From JAUWZS01 sp964423085 (GTDB taxonomy: Archaea; Aenigmatarchaeota; Aenigmatarchaeia; CG10238-14; SCSR01): a stretch of DNA of 6,167 nt. This document shows, piece after piece, positions 1-4,686 of this stretch. The notes below the pieces were generated by a model. It saw only the letters and a program-made list of their open reading frames with translations. It was not told the origin of the DNA and did not search any database. The stretch spans positions 1 to 6,167 of the forward strand of contig CAYRDB010000024.1 of the NCBI GenBank assembly GCA_964423085.1. The letters are read 5' to 3'. Numbering within the stretch: the stretch's first letter is position 1; the number at the start of each line of letters is the position of its first letter. The position numbers and the translations under genes were made by a program.

Positions 1-7
1 TTAAATA
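1..7 (+). promoter_or_regulatory. TATA box for deoxyhypusine synthase
   Basis: TTAAATA lies 23-29 nt before the ATG at 30, the spacing expected when an archaeal transcript starts at or next to the start codon. No Shine-Dalgarno motif is visible before the ATG, which fits a leaderless mRNA. The B-recognition element would fall outside the window. Confidence 0.55.
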
Positions 8-29
8 CTATTGCAACGCACTCTTTTCT

Positions 30-1022
30 ATGAAGCCAGAGACCGACCCGGTCAGGGACATATCAATAGAAGGAAAGACTTCGATAAACGAGCTTGTCAG
101 GAAGTTTTCCGAGTCAGGCGGGTTCACTGCGAAGAAGCTCGCAGTCGGAGTGGACATTGTAGAGGCCATGATCAAGGACGACGAGTGCCTGCGATTCCTT
201 TCGTTCCCCGCCTGCATAAACGCAACAGGCACGAGGGGAGTGATAAAGGATTTTGTGAAGGGTAAGATGTTCGACATTGTCAGCACCACATGCGGCACCC
301 TTGACCACGACATAGCCAGGGTGTACGAGGACTATTACCACGGCGACTTTATGATGGACGACCGCGAGCTCAGGGACAGGGGCGTCAACAGGCTCGGGAA
401 CGTGCTGGTGCCTAACGAGTCTTACGGCGACATACTGGAAAGGAAGATGCTTGAATTTTTGAAGATCATATACGAAGGCATGGACGAGGAACAGAAGAAA
501 AAGGGAATCTCCACTCACGAGCTGATATGGAAAATAGGCGAGCTCATGGAAAAGGATCCTGAAGCTGAGAGGAAGGAGGATTCGATAGTGTACTGGGCGT
601 GGAAGAACCAGATTCCGGTCGTGGTGCCAGGCCCGACAGACGGGTCGGTCGGATACCAGATATGGCAGTTCGCGCAGGACCATGATTTGAAGATTAACCT
701 GCTGGCGGACGAGACCATGCTGAGCGACAGGGTGTGGAACGCAAAGAAGTCGGGCGCACTTATTGTGGGCGGCGGAATATCAAAGCACCATGTGATATGG
801 TGGTCGCAATTTAAAGAGAACGGACTTGATTACGCTGTTTATATGAGTTCTGCTGTTGAGTGGGATGGAAGTTTATCGGGAGCGAAACCTAGAGAAGCCA
901 TATCGTGGGGAAAAATAGGCAAGAATGCAAAATTCACAGATATAGATGGCGACGCCACAGTCTTACTGCCGCTATTATACGCATCTCTAATCGAGAGGAT
1001 GGGTACTCGCTCATCGGAATGA
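30..1022 (+). CDS. dhs: Deoxyhypusine synthase, hybrid gene with a replaced 3' end
   Basis: This enzyme transfers the aminobutyl group of spermidine to a lysine of translation factor aIF5A, using NAD, as the first step of hypusine formation in the cytosol. The 330-residue protein has the family's usual length and blocks: GGFTAKKLA (30-38), ATGTRG (65-70), TTCGTLDHDIAR (86-97), VPGPTDGSVG (199-208), VGGGISKHH (246-254), and the active-site stretch EWDGSLSGAKPREAISWGKI, whose lysine 295 matches the enzyme-imine lysine (Lys329 of human DHS). All key residues are present, so it should be active. The ATG at 30 fits both the TATA box and the family N-terminus. Codons up to about 805 are GC-rich (57-65% in hand-counted 60-nt blocks), while 841-1020 is about 45%. 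A second, divergent copy of the C-terminus sits at 1845-1937 behind an endonuclease gene, so the end of this gene appears to be imported. Identification is very secure; the hybrid origin is inferred. Confidence 0.96.
   Translation: MKPETDPVRDISIEGKTSINELVRKFSESGGFTAKKLAVGVDIVEAMIKDDECLRFLSFPACINATGTRGVIKDFVKGKMFDIVSTTCGTLDHDIARVYEDYYHGDFMMDDRELRDRGVNRLGNVLVPNESYGDILERKMLEFLKIIYEGMDEEQKKKGISTHELIWKIGELMEKDPEAERKEDSIVYWAWKNQIPVVVPGPTDGSVGYQIWQFAQDHDLKINLLADETMLSDRVWNAKKSGALIVGGGISKHHVIWWSQFKENGLDYAVYMSSAVEWDGSLSGAKPREAISWGKIGKNAKFTDIDGDATVLLPLLYASLIERMGTRSSE
807..1022 (+). other. Putatively imported 3' segment of the DHS gene
   Basis: From about codon 260 (WWSQF) the gene changes style: CAA TTT AAA, GCT GTT TAT, AGT TCT GCT GTT and TTA TCG replace the GC-ending codons used upstream. 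It encodes the catalytic lysine and an alternative C-terminus. The last 30 shared residues are identical to the orphan native end at 1845-1937 in only about 18 positions, and the end carries six or seven additional residues (GTRSSE tail). The left edge is a composition judgement and could lie anywhere from about 790 to 840. Read as the 3' exon-like cargo brought in by the adjacent homing endonuclease gene, including a co-converted stretch upstream of the insertion point. Confidence 0.6.
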
Positions 1023-1039
1023 TGCCCACGACACTTGTT

Positions 1040-1048
1040 TTTAATATA
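1040..1048 (+). promoter_or_regulatory. TATA box for the homing endonuclease gene
   Basis: TTTAATATA lies 18-26 nt before the GTG at 1066, within the 43-nt gap after the DHS stop. It suggests the endonuclease gene is transcribed on its own as a leaderless mRNA, not only as DHS read-through. Confidence 0.45.
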
Positions 1049-1065
1049 ATGTCTATTAATCAGCT

Positions 1066-1851
1066 GTGAAAATTAGAGAACATCGTTATGACAGATTGTC
1101 TAGAACGCTGACAAAATATCCGAAGGTTCCTTTCTCCGGAAATTTGAAAGAAAAGGCATACATTATAGGACTAAGATACGGGGATTTGAGTGTCCAAAAA
1201 CATGGAAGAAATCTTAGAATTTCTACTGCATCCACTCATCCAGATATGATAAAGTTATTCGAGTCTGTTTTTTGCTCTTATGGTAAGGTTGGTAAATATC
1301 CGAAATACAACAATGGAACTGACAGGTATTATTGGAGTACATATTGTGATTTAGACCAGTCTTTTGGTTTTTTACTAACCAAAAAAGACAGCATCCCAAT
1401 GTGGATATTAGAAAATAACGACTATTTCTTCAGTTTCTTATCTGGATATTTCGATGCTGAAGGTTGTCTTTCCCTCTATGTTGACCCCAAAGGCAACAGC
1501 AACGTCCAGTTTATCATCAAAACTTGTGATAAGGGGGTGCTAGAAGGCATACTGAACAATCTGCATAAACTGGGTTTTGAAATCAACATAAGATTGGTAA
1601 AGAAGGCGGATGGCGTATCATATAATAGAGATTATTGGTATTTAGGCACGGGTTCAAAAAAACAAGTAATTTCTTTGTTAGAAAATATGAATCTAAGGCA
1701 TTACGAAAAGCTAGAGAAATTCAAATTGTTAATGGCGTTGGAAAACACGGGGTGGAACATGGGAAAAGAAAAGATTGTATTGTTAAGGAGGGTCGTCAAA
1801 GACGATATTATGAATTATCAGGAAAAAGCTAGACTGATATTATCAAGATAG
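1066..1851 (+). CDS. Free-standing LAGLIDADG homing endonuclease
   Basis: This is a 261-residue protein with two LAGLIDADG helices: YIIGLRYGDLS (32-42, catalytic Asp40) and FLSGYFDAEGCLSL (124-137, catalytic Glu132). They are spaced about 92 residues apart, as in monomeric pseudo-symmetric enzymes of the group I intron / archaeal intron type. Such enzymes cut one long DNA site and drive copying of their own gene into it. Both metal-binding acids are present, so it may be active. The start is GTG; an in-frame TAA at 1057 excludes any earlier start. GC is only about 32-33% in two hand-counted 60-nt blocks, far below the neighbours, which indicates recent transfer. There is no intein splicing motif, and the upstream DHS is complete, so it is neither an intein nor inside a needed intron. 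Its final codons run into the displaced DHS end, which supplies its TAG stop. The target is probably the DHS active-site codons. Confidence 0.9.
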   Translation: MKIREHRYDRLSRTLTKYPKVPFSGNLKEKAYIIGLRYGDLSVQKHGRNLRISTASTHPDMIKLFESVFCSYGKVGKYPKYNNGTDRYYWSTYCDLDQSFGFLLTKKDSIPMWILENNDYFFSFLSGYFDAEGCLSLYVDPKGNSNVQFIIKTCDKGVLEGILNNLHKLGFEINIRLVKKADGVSYNRDYWYLGTGSKKQVISLLENMNLRHYEKLEKFKLLMALENTGWNMGKEKIVLLRRVVKDDIMNYQEKARLILSR

Positions 1852-1937
1852 GAAAGGAAGCCAAGTTCGTCAACATAGAGGAGGACGCGACCATAGCACT
1901 GCCGATAATGTATGCTGCGCTAAAAGAGAGGATATAG
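1845..1937 (+). pseudogene. Displaced native 3' end of the DHS gene
   Basis: Starting AAG ATA GGA AAG, this reads as KIGKEAKFVNIEEDA followed by TIALPIMYAALKERI and a TAG stop. It aligns without gaps to the end of the intact DHS (KIGKNAKFTDIDGDA and onward), with about 18 of 30 residues identical, including the lysine equivalent to Lys295 and the DAT...LP..YA.L.ER pattern. No start codon or rest of the gene precedes it; upstream is endonuclease sequence in another frame. GC (about 53%) and codon choice match the N-terminal part of DHS, so this is probably the original host end. It overlaps the last 7 nt of the endonuclease gene and stops 3 nt before the adenylate kinase stop codon. The left edge is uncertain by a few bases (ATC at 1842 may or may not belong). 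Confidence 0.88.
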
Positions 1938-1940
1938 AAA

Positions 1941-2468
1941 TCAGACTAGCTCTTCTTCCTTAAGCTTCTTCAGTATCTTGTCGACCATTATCTGCGGAGG
2001 CACGTCGACGTCGTTGCACTCGATGTCCACGATTTTCGTCCCTTTGTCCTTGAAAAGTTCCAGCAGAGGTTTTGTGTTGTCCTCGTAAACTTTGAGTCTG
2101 TCCTTTATCACATCCGGCTTGTCGTCGTCCCTCTGCATGAGCTCGCCGCCGCACTTGTCGCACACCCCCTCCACCTTAGGCTTTAGGTAGCGCACATTGT
2201 ATATTGTGCCGCATTTCCTGCAAACCCTTCTGGAAGACAGCCTCTCCACAATAACCCATTCAGGAACGACAAGGTTTATGACAGCGTCCACTTCAGTCAC
2301 TCCTTCCAGGTCGCCTACCTGCTTCAATGTCCTAGGATATCCGTCCAGTATGAANNNNNNNNNNNNNNNNNNNNNNNNNNNNNNNNNNNNNNNNNNNNNN
2401 NNNNNNNNNNNNNNNNNNNNNNNNNNNNNNNNNNNNNNNNNNNNNNNNNNNNNNAACTTCATTTTCAT
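1941..2468 (-). CDS. adk: Adenylate kinase, long form with zinc-type LID (contains assembly gap)
   Basis: It interconverts ATP + AMP and 2 ADP in the cytosol. The 137 residues after the gap start with FILDGYPRT, the adenylate kinase signature, continue with the catalytic SSRRV arginines, then CRKC...CDKC, a four-cysteine zinc LID, then QRDDDKPDVIKDRLKVY with the LID-closing arginines, and a normal C-terminal helix. This is the bacterial-type monomeric enzyme with a LID, not the short trimeric archaeal AdkA. Only the first codons (ATG at 2468, AAA ATG AAG) lie on the far side of the gap. The P-loop (GxPGxGKGT) and AMP-binding region are in the unsequenced part. In relatives about 75 residues separate the start from this signature, so the true gap should be near 220 nt, not 100. 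TTG at 2471 is an alternative start. The gene is convergent with the DHS remnant. Confidence 0.93.
   Translation of the reverse strand: MKMKXXXXXXXXXXXXXXXXXXXXXXXXXXXXXXXXXXFILDGYPRTLKQVGDLEGVTEVDAVINLVVPEWVIVERLSSRRVCRKCGTIYNVRYLKPKVEGVCDKCGGELMQRDDDKPDVIKDRLKVYEDNTKPLLELFKDKGTKIVDIECNDVDVPPQIMVDKILKKLKEEELV
2355..2454. other. Assembly gap (100 N)
   Basis: Exactly 100 N is a conventional placeholder length for a scaffold gap. It lies inside the adenylate kinase gene and removes its P-loop; the real length is unknown. Confidence 0.98.
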
Positions 2469-2492
2469 CAAGACCTTTTAATTCAGTTTGGT

Positions 2493-2507
2493 TTTAATTT
2501 ATTTAAG
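2493..2507. promoter_or_regulatory. Shared divergent promoter region of adk and tRNA-CAT
   Basis: The run TTTTAATTTATTTAA offers a TATA box in both directions. Read on the minus strand it lies 25-39 nt before the adk ATG. Read on the plus strand (TTTATTTAA) it lies about 28-37 nt before the tRNA 5' end. The whole divergent spacer is only 66 nt, so both units must use it. Confidence 0.5.
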
Positions 2508-2534
2508 TTTAGCAATATTCTAATTAAAGGTTAT

Positions 2535-2662
2535 GCTGGCGTAGTTTAGCCTGGCTATAACGCCGTGCTCATAAACTTTTATGAGCGTCGACGGCAGCAA
2601 TGCCGGATGAGATACAAAAAGGTGATCCGCGGAGGCCGCGAGTTCAAATCTCGCCGCCAGCA
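2535..2662 (+). tRNA. tRNA with CAT anticodon and an intron (elongator Met, or Ile2)
   Basis: The acceptor arm GCTGGCG (2535-2541) pairs with CGCCAGC (2655-2661), discriminator A2662, CCA not encoded. The T arm GCGAG / TTCAAAT loop / CTCGC is perfect (2638-2654). The anticodon stem CCGTG (2563-2567) pairs with CGCGG (2628-2632), with one T-G pair. After removing a 53-nt intron the loop reads CTCATAA, the usual loop of archaeal CAT tRNAs, with anticodon 2570-2572. It is not an initiator: no GGG/CCC anticodon stem. Methionine is more likely, but an Ile2 tRNA (C34 modified by TiaS) also has CAT and cannot be excluded from sequence alone. The 3' end is 8 nt from the stop of the convergent minus-strand gene. 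Confidence 0.9.
2575..2627 (+). other. tRNA intron (53 nt)
   Basis: The intron interrupts the anticodon loop near the canonical 37/38 position. TCAT (2569-2572) can pair with GTGA (2622-2625), leaving AAA on the 5' side and TC on the 3' side, close to the bulge-helix-bulge shape cut by archaeal splicing endonuclease. Cutting one base earlier (2574-2626) gives loop CTCATAC, so the register is uncertain by one. Inside is a hairpin CGGCA-GCAA-TGCCG (2592-2605) with a GNRA tetraloop. In addition, TTTATGAGC (2578-2586) is a perfect complement of the anticodon segment GCTCATAAA (2567-2575). Confidence 0.75.
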
Positions 2663-2670
2663 CTACTTTC

Positions 2671-2970
2671 TTACAACCAGCATCCTGTAAGGCCCTTGTG
2701 GGCGAATATGTAGCCCATGAACATGGTGGATATGCCCGCAAATATTACACATATGCTTATCGGATCCAGCAAGCCATTGGGGCTGAACGAAGTGGACAGA
2801 GACACAACAACCCCGCCGAGTCCGACAAGGCATATGCCTATTGCTGTCATGATATGATTTCTTTTCCCGTCTTTCATACTGTGTATTTTCACGAGCTCCT
2901 TGATAGTGTTGTCAAGCAGCTTCCTATAGTCTTCCAAATTGTCGTTCTTCTTTTTCTTCTTCATAGCCAT
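2671..2970 (-). CDS. Small two-TM membrane protein with lysine-rich start
   Basis: Not a family I recognise. The 99-residue protein begins MAMKKKKKND, followed by a charged, probably helical segment (12-35, LEDYRKLLDNTIKELVKI). Two hydrophobic segments follow (about 40-60 and 68-90), joined by a short loop (FSPNGLLD), and the end is GYIFAHKGLTGCWL. GGAG lies 5 nt before the ATG at 2970, which supports that start. A second ATG at 2964 overlaps the upstream stop as ATGA and would give 97 residues. A much longer reading from 3150 only runs through the upstream gene in another frame. It overlaps the upstream gene and is surely translated from the same mRNA. Its layout resembles that gene's product (DYRK vs EYRR, two TMs, GY..xH near the end, final WL), which suggests tandem paralogues. 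An accessory subunit in a membrane complex is possible but unproven. Confidence 0.72.
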   Translation of the reverse strand: MAMKKKKKNDNLEDYRKLLDNTIKELVKIHSMKDGKRNHIMTAIGICLVGLGGVVVSLSTSFSPNGLLDPISICVIFAGISTMFMGYIFAHKGLTGCWL

Positions 2971-3248
2971 TTCTGCTCCGTTGACCTGTGTATAAGCATG
3001 TAACCGACGAACGCAATCAGCGTATAGACGAAATACTGGATTATTGTCAAATATCCGACAGGGAATCCCGAAACATTCGATATCACGCTGATGTAAAGCA
3101 TCGTAGCGCCCGACACCACCATAAGGAAGCCTATTATGGAAAGCGGCCATTTTATCCTGGGCATCAGGCCGTCTATCAGCTCCTCTATGTTCCTCCTGTA
3201 TTCATCGAAGTTGCGCTCCACCTCTTTCTGATAGCGTTCAAGTCCCAT
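2961..3248 (-). CDS. Small two-TM membrane protein with N-terminal helix
   Basis: Not a recognised family. It has 95 residues: an amphipathic charged helix (1-30, with ERYQKEVERNFDEYRRNIEE) that could form a coiled coil, two hydrophobic segments (about 33-55 and 64-86), and a short C-terminal tail HRSTEQKWL. The ATG at 3248 lies 20-27 nt after a minus-strand TATA box, so the mRNA is probably leaderless. It is the first gene of a two-gene operon: its TGA (2961-2963) lies inside the start region of the downstream gene, giving a 10-nt (or ATGA 4-nt) overlap that implies coupled translation. With helices and lengths so alike, the two products may form a heterodimer; that is inference. Confidence 0.75.
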   Translation of the reverse strand: MGLERYQKEVERNFDEYRRNIEELIDGLMPRIKWPLSIIGFLMVVSGATMLYISVISNVSGFPVGYLTIIQYFVYTLIAFVGYMLIHRSTEQKWL

Positions 3249-3267
3249 TTCAATCTCTGAGTTTCCG

Positions 3268-3275
3268 TTTATAGA
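3268..3275 (-). promoter_or_regulatory. TATA box for the two-TM operon
   Basis: Minus-strand TCTATAAA, 20-27 nt before the ATG at 3248, consistent with a leaderless start. Confidence 0.5.
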
Positions 3276-3303
3276 ATTAATTTGGATTCCAGTCCTTAAA
3301 AGA

Positions 3304-3312
3304 TTTAAGTAA
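3304..3312 (+). promoter_or_regulatory. TATA box for tRNA-His
   Basis: TTTAAGTAA lies 29-37 nt before the tRNA 5' end, leaving room for a very short leader removed by RNase P. A second AT-rich run (ATTATATCAT, 3330-3339) is too close to act as the TATA box. Confidence 0.4.
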
Positions 3313-3340
3313 GGCGTTTACAATTGGAATATTATATCAT

Positions 3341-3414
3341 GGCCCGAATAGCTTAGCTTGGCAGAGTAGGGGACTGTGGATCCCTTGACCCGGGTTCAAA
3401 TCCCGGTTCGGGCC
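3341..3414 (+). tRNA. tRNA-His (GTG) with encoded G-1
   Basis: The acceptor stem GCCCGAA (3342-3348) pairs with TTCGGGC (3407-3413). The extra G at 3341 pairs with C73 at 3414, the G-1:C73 identity pair of histidine tRNA, here encoded in the DNA. Anticodon stem GGGGA/TCCCT, loop CTGTGGA, anticodon GTG at 3376-3378. T arm CCGGG / TTCAAAT / CCCGG. No intron and no encoded CCA. It ends 6 nt before the stop codon of the convergent minus-strand gene. Confidence 0.96.
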
Positions 3415-3420
3415 CTGCAT

Positions 3421-3720
3421 TCAATCTTCCTTTTCCTCGTCGTCCTCGGACATCGACTCCTCTATTTCAGGATATGCCTCCTCGCCGGCCATCTCATCAT
3501 CCTCTATGTCTCCCTCGTTAGTGGCGTCGTCGTCCTCGGAAAGCTCGCGCTCTGTTTCGTCAGCCTTCCATCTTTTGGCCAGTCTTTCTCTTAAAGCGAC
3601 TCCGGGAGCCATCGAGTGATCCAGGTCGTCCGCCGCCCTTTTTTCATAAATCTCTATGCTGGGCTTCTTCCTCGGTATGTTCCTTTCAACCTTCTTCAGA
3701 ATCTTTTTCTTCGCTGGCAT
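3421..3720 (-). CDS. Small protein with basic head and very acidic tail
   Basis: Not recognised. It has 99 residues: a lysine/arginine-rich start (PAKKKILKKVERNIPRKKP, 2-20), a middle part that may form a helix (VALRERLAKRWKADE, 41-55), and a tail from 60 to 99 in which 22 of 40 residues are Asp or Glu. There is no membrane segment or cysteine motif, and the tail is almost certainly disordered. Such bipolar charge is common in nucleic-acid-associated or ribosome-associated proteins and in chaperone-like tails, but no function can be assigned. The ATG at 3720 is chosen because the reading frame's extension to 3777 runs through the TATA box at 3751-3760. The extension (YFLYTRCAQLIV) is also unlike the rest. 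Confidence 0.75.
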   Translation of the reverse strand: MPAKKKILKKVERNIPRKKPSIEIYEKRAADDLDHSMAPGVALRERLAKRWKADETERELSEDDDATNEGDIEDDEMAGEEAYPEIEESMSEDDEEKED

Positions 3721-3750
3721 GCTATCAACGATTAATTGTGCGCAACGGGT

Positions 3751-3760
3751 ATATAAAAAA
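3751..3760 (-). promoter_or_regulatory. TATA box for the acidic-tail protein
   Basis: Minus-strand TTTTTTATAT, 31-40 nt before the ATG at 3720, which predicts a leader of only a few bases. The same run read on the plus strand (ATATAAAAAA) could also serve rightward transcription, but the gene at 3830 has a closer box. Confidence 0.5.
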
Positions 3761-3800
3761 TATTCAATACAAGACAATTAACAGCGATAATTGGAAAGTC

Positions 3801-3808
3801 TTAAATAT
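3801..3808 (+). promoter_or_regulatory. TATA box for the YdcF-like gene
   Basis: TTAAATAT, 22-29 nt before the ATG at 3830; leaderless spacing. Confidence 0.5.
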
Positions 3809-3829
3809 GTAGATTTTTGACCTTCTTGC

Positions 3830-4363
3830 ATGGATAACAAAGTAGCGATTGTAGTTCCAAGCGGACCGGCCAAATCCAGGGACAGGTTAAATCAGGCGCT
3901 GGTGTCGTATACAATACTCGACAGTAAGGGATATTACCCTTACATAATAGCGACCGGCTTCGATCAGAAAAGCAATATGAAAGATTATCTTAAATCATAC
4001 GGAGTGCCGGACAGCCGCATAATAACCGAATCCAATGCGACCAGAACTAAGGAGAATGTGATTTACTCTGTGGATATCTGTAGGAAAATGGGAATAAAAA
4101 CAATATACTTTGCCACTTCCTTCTACCAGTGCAAAAGGCTGGCTGGATTGATGAAGAGGAACATACCAAAAGATTGGAAAGTCGGATTGACATACGACAA
4201 GCCTGAATATGGAGTCGGTGGACTAAAATTCCTATCTTTAAGGTTCGTTCACGAACTAGGTTCATCTATAAAAGAAAAATTATCTGGCGGAGAAGGTAAC
4301 AAAGTTTACAATAGGATGCTTGAACTGGAGAGCAAAGTTTTCGCTCCGCTTGGTGCAGGGTAG
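3830..4363 (+). CDS. YdcF-like (DUF218) family protein
   Basis: The 177-residue protein follows the DUF218/YdcF pattern: a first strand VAIVVPSGPA (4-13), an arginine-led helix (R18 LNQAL), a second strand YPYIIATGF (36-44), then MKDYLKSYGVPDSRIITESNATRTKENV (50-77), where the GVP..RI..E..A..T.EN block is the family's hallmark, and a third strand IKTIYFATSFYQCKRL with the conserved Tyr/Arg region. Bacterial members (YdcF, SanA, ElyC) are Rossmann-like proteins linked to envelope metabolism, and YdcF binds S-adenosylmethionine; the substrate is unknown. Unlike SanA and ElyC, no signal peptide or membrane helix is visible, so it should be cytosolic. The C-terminal 35 residues are not recognisable. 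The ATG fits the TATA spacing. The next gene follows on the same strand after 49 nt with its own TATA box, so a shared operon is not required. Confidence 0.85.
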   Translation: MDNKVAIVVPSGPAKSRDRLNQALVSYTILDSKGYYPYIIATGFDQKSNMKDYLKSYGVPDSRIITESNATRTKENVIYSVDICRKMGIKTIYFATSFYQCKRLAGLMKRNIPKDWKVGLTYDKPEYGVGGLKFLSLRFVHELGSSIKEKLSGGEGNKVYNRMLELESKVFAPLGAG

Positions 4364-4379
4364 TGAAATCATATATCTG

Positions 4380-4388
4380 TAAATTTAT
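4380..4388 (+). promoter_or_regulatory. TATA box for the YfiM-like gene
   Basis: TAAATTTAT, 25-33 nt before the ATG at 4413; leaderless spacing. Confidence 0.45.
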
Positions 4389-4412
4389 CCCAGAAAATCG
4401 CATCATTATACC

Positions 4413-4670
4413 ATGAAAAAAAGAGAGATTGTGCAGCCGGACAAGGTGCAGCACTTTATAGCAATGCTCGCTGCGGCTTTCTTCGTCAGCATCGCATTAG
4501 GCCCGGTTTCAGCAGTGGCTGTTTCAGCAGCAGCATCAGTGGGAAAGGAGATGTTTGACAAATTCGTCAGGAAGGAGGGATTTGAGACAGGCGACCTTGT
4601 TGCGGACGCGGCAGGAATTGCGGCAGGAATAGCGATTTTCTTCCTAGCTTCGTGGCTCGGATACTTTTAA
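4413..4670 (+). CDS. Small YfiM/DUF2279-like membrane protein
   Basis: The 85-residue protein opens with charged residues and DKVQHF (10-15), a hydrophobic helix (about 16-41), GKEMFDKF (44-51), a polar loop, DLVADAAGIAAG (61-72), and a second hydrophobic helix to the end (73-85). The spaced pattern DK..HF ... GKE..D ... DL.AD..G matches what I know of the YfiM/DUF2279 family of small membrane or lipoprotein-like proteins, whose function is unknown. The conserved histidine and acidic residues near the helices hint at a polar site in the membrane, but this is speculation. There is no cysteine for lipid attachment. Length and motifs are complete, and the ATG fits the TATA spacing. The assignment rests on motif memory and needs a profile search. 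Confidence 0.68.
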   Translation: MKKREIVQPDKVQHFIAMLAAAFFVSIALGPVSAVAVSAAASVGKEMFDKFVRKEGFETGDLVADAAGIAAGIAIFFLASWLGYF

Positions 4671-4686
4671 CGCGCTTGGATAAACC

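Noticed and set aside
114..683. Long minus-strand reading frame opposite DHS
   Set aside because: It is an antisense shadow of a GC-rich coding gene, with no recognisable motif or promoter.
807..1847. Intein or protein-coding intron in DHS
   Set aside because: DHS at 30-1022 is complete with catalytic lysine and stop. The endonuclease lacks intein splicing motifs and has its own start and TATA box, so no splicing is needed to make DHS.
2197..2481. Plus-strand reading frame running through the N gap
   Set aside because: It is antisense to adenylate kinase, and its continuity depends on unknown bases.
2971..3150. N-terminal extension of the second two-TM gene
   Set aside because: It only reads the upstream gene in another frame. 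GGAG plus ATG at 2970 gives a better start, and the extension has no membrane or domain pattern.
3721..3777. N-terminal extension of the acidic-tail protein
   Set aside because: It would place the TATA box inside the coding sequence; the ATG at 3720 begins a sensible lysine-rich head.
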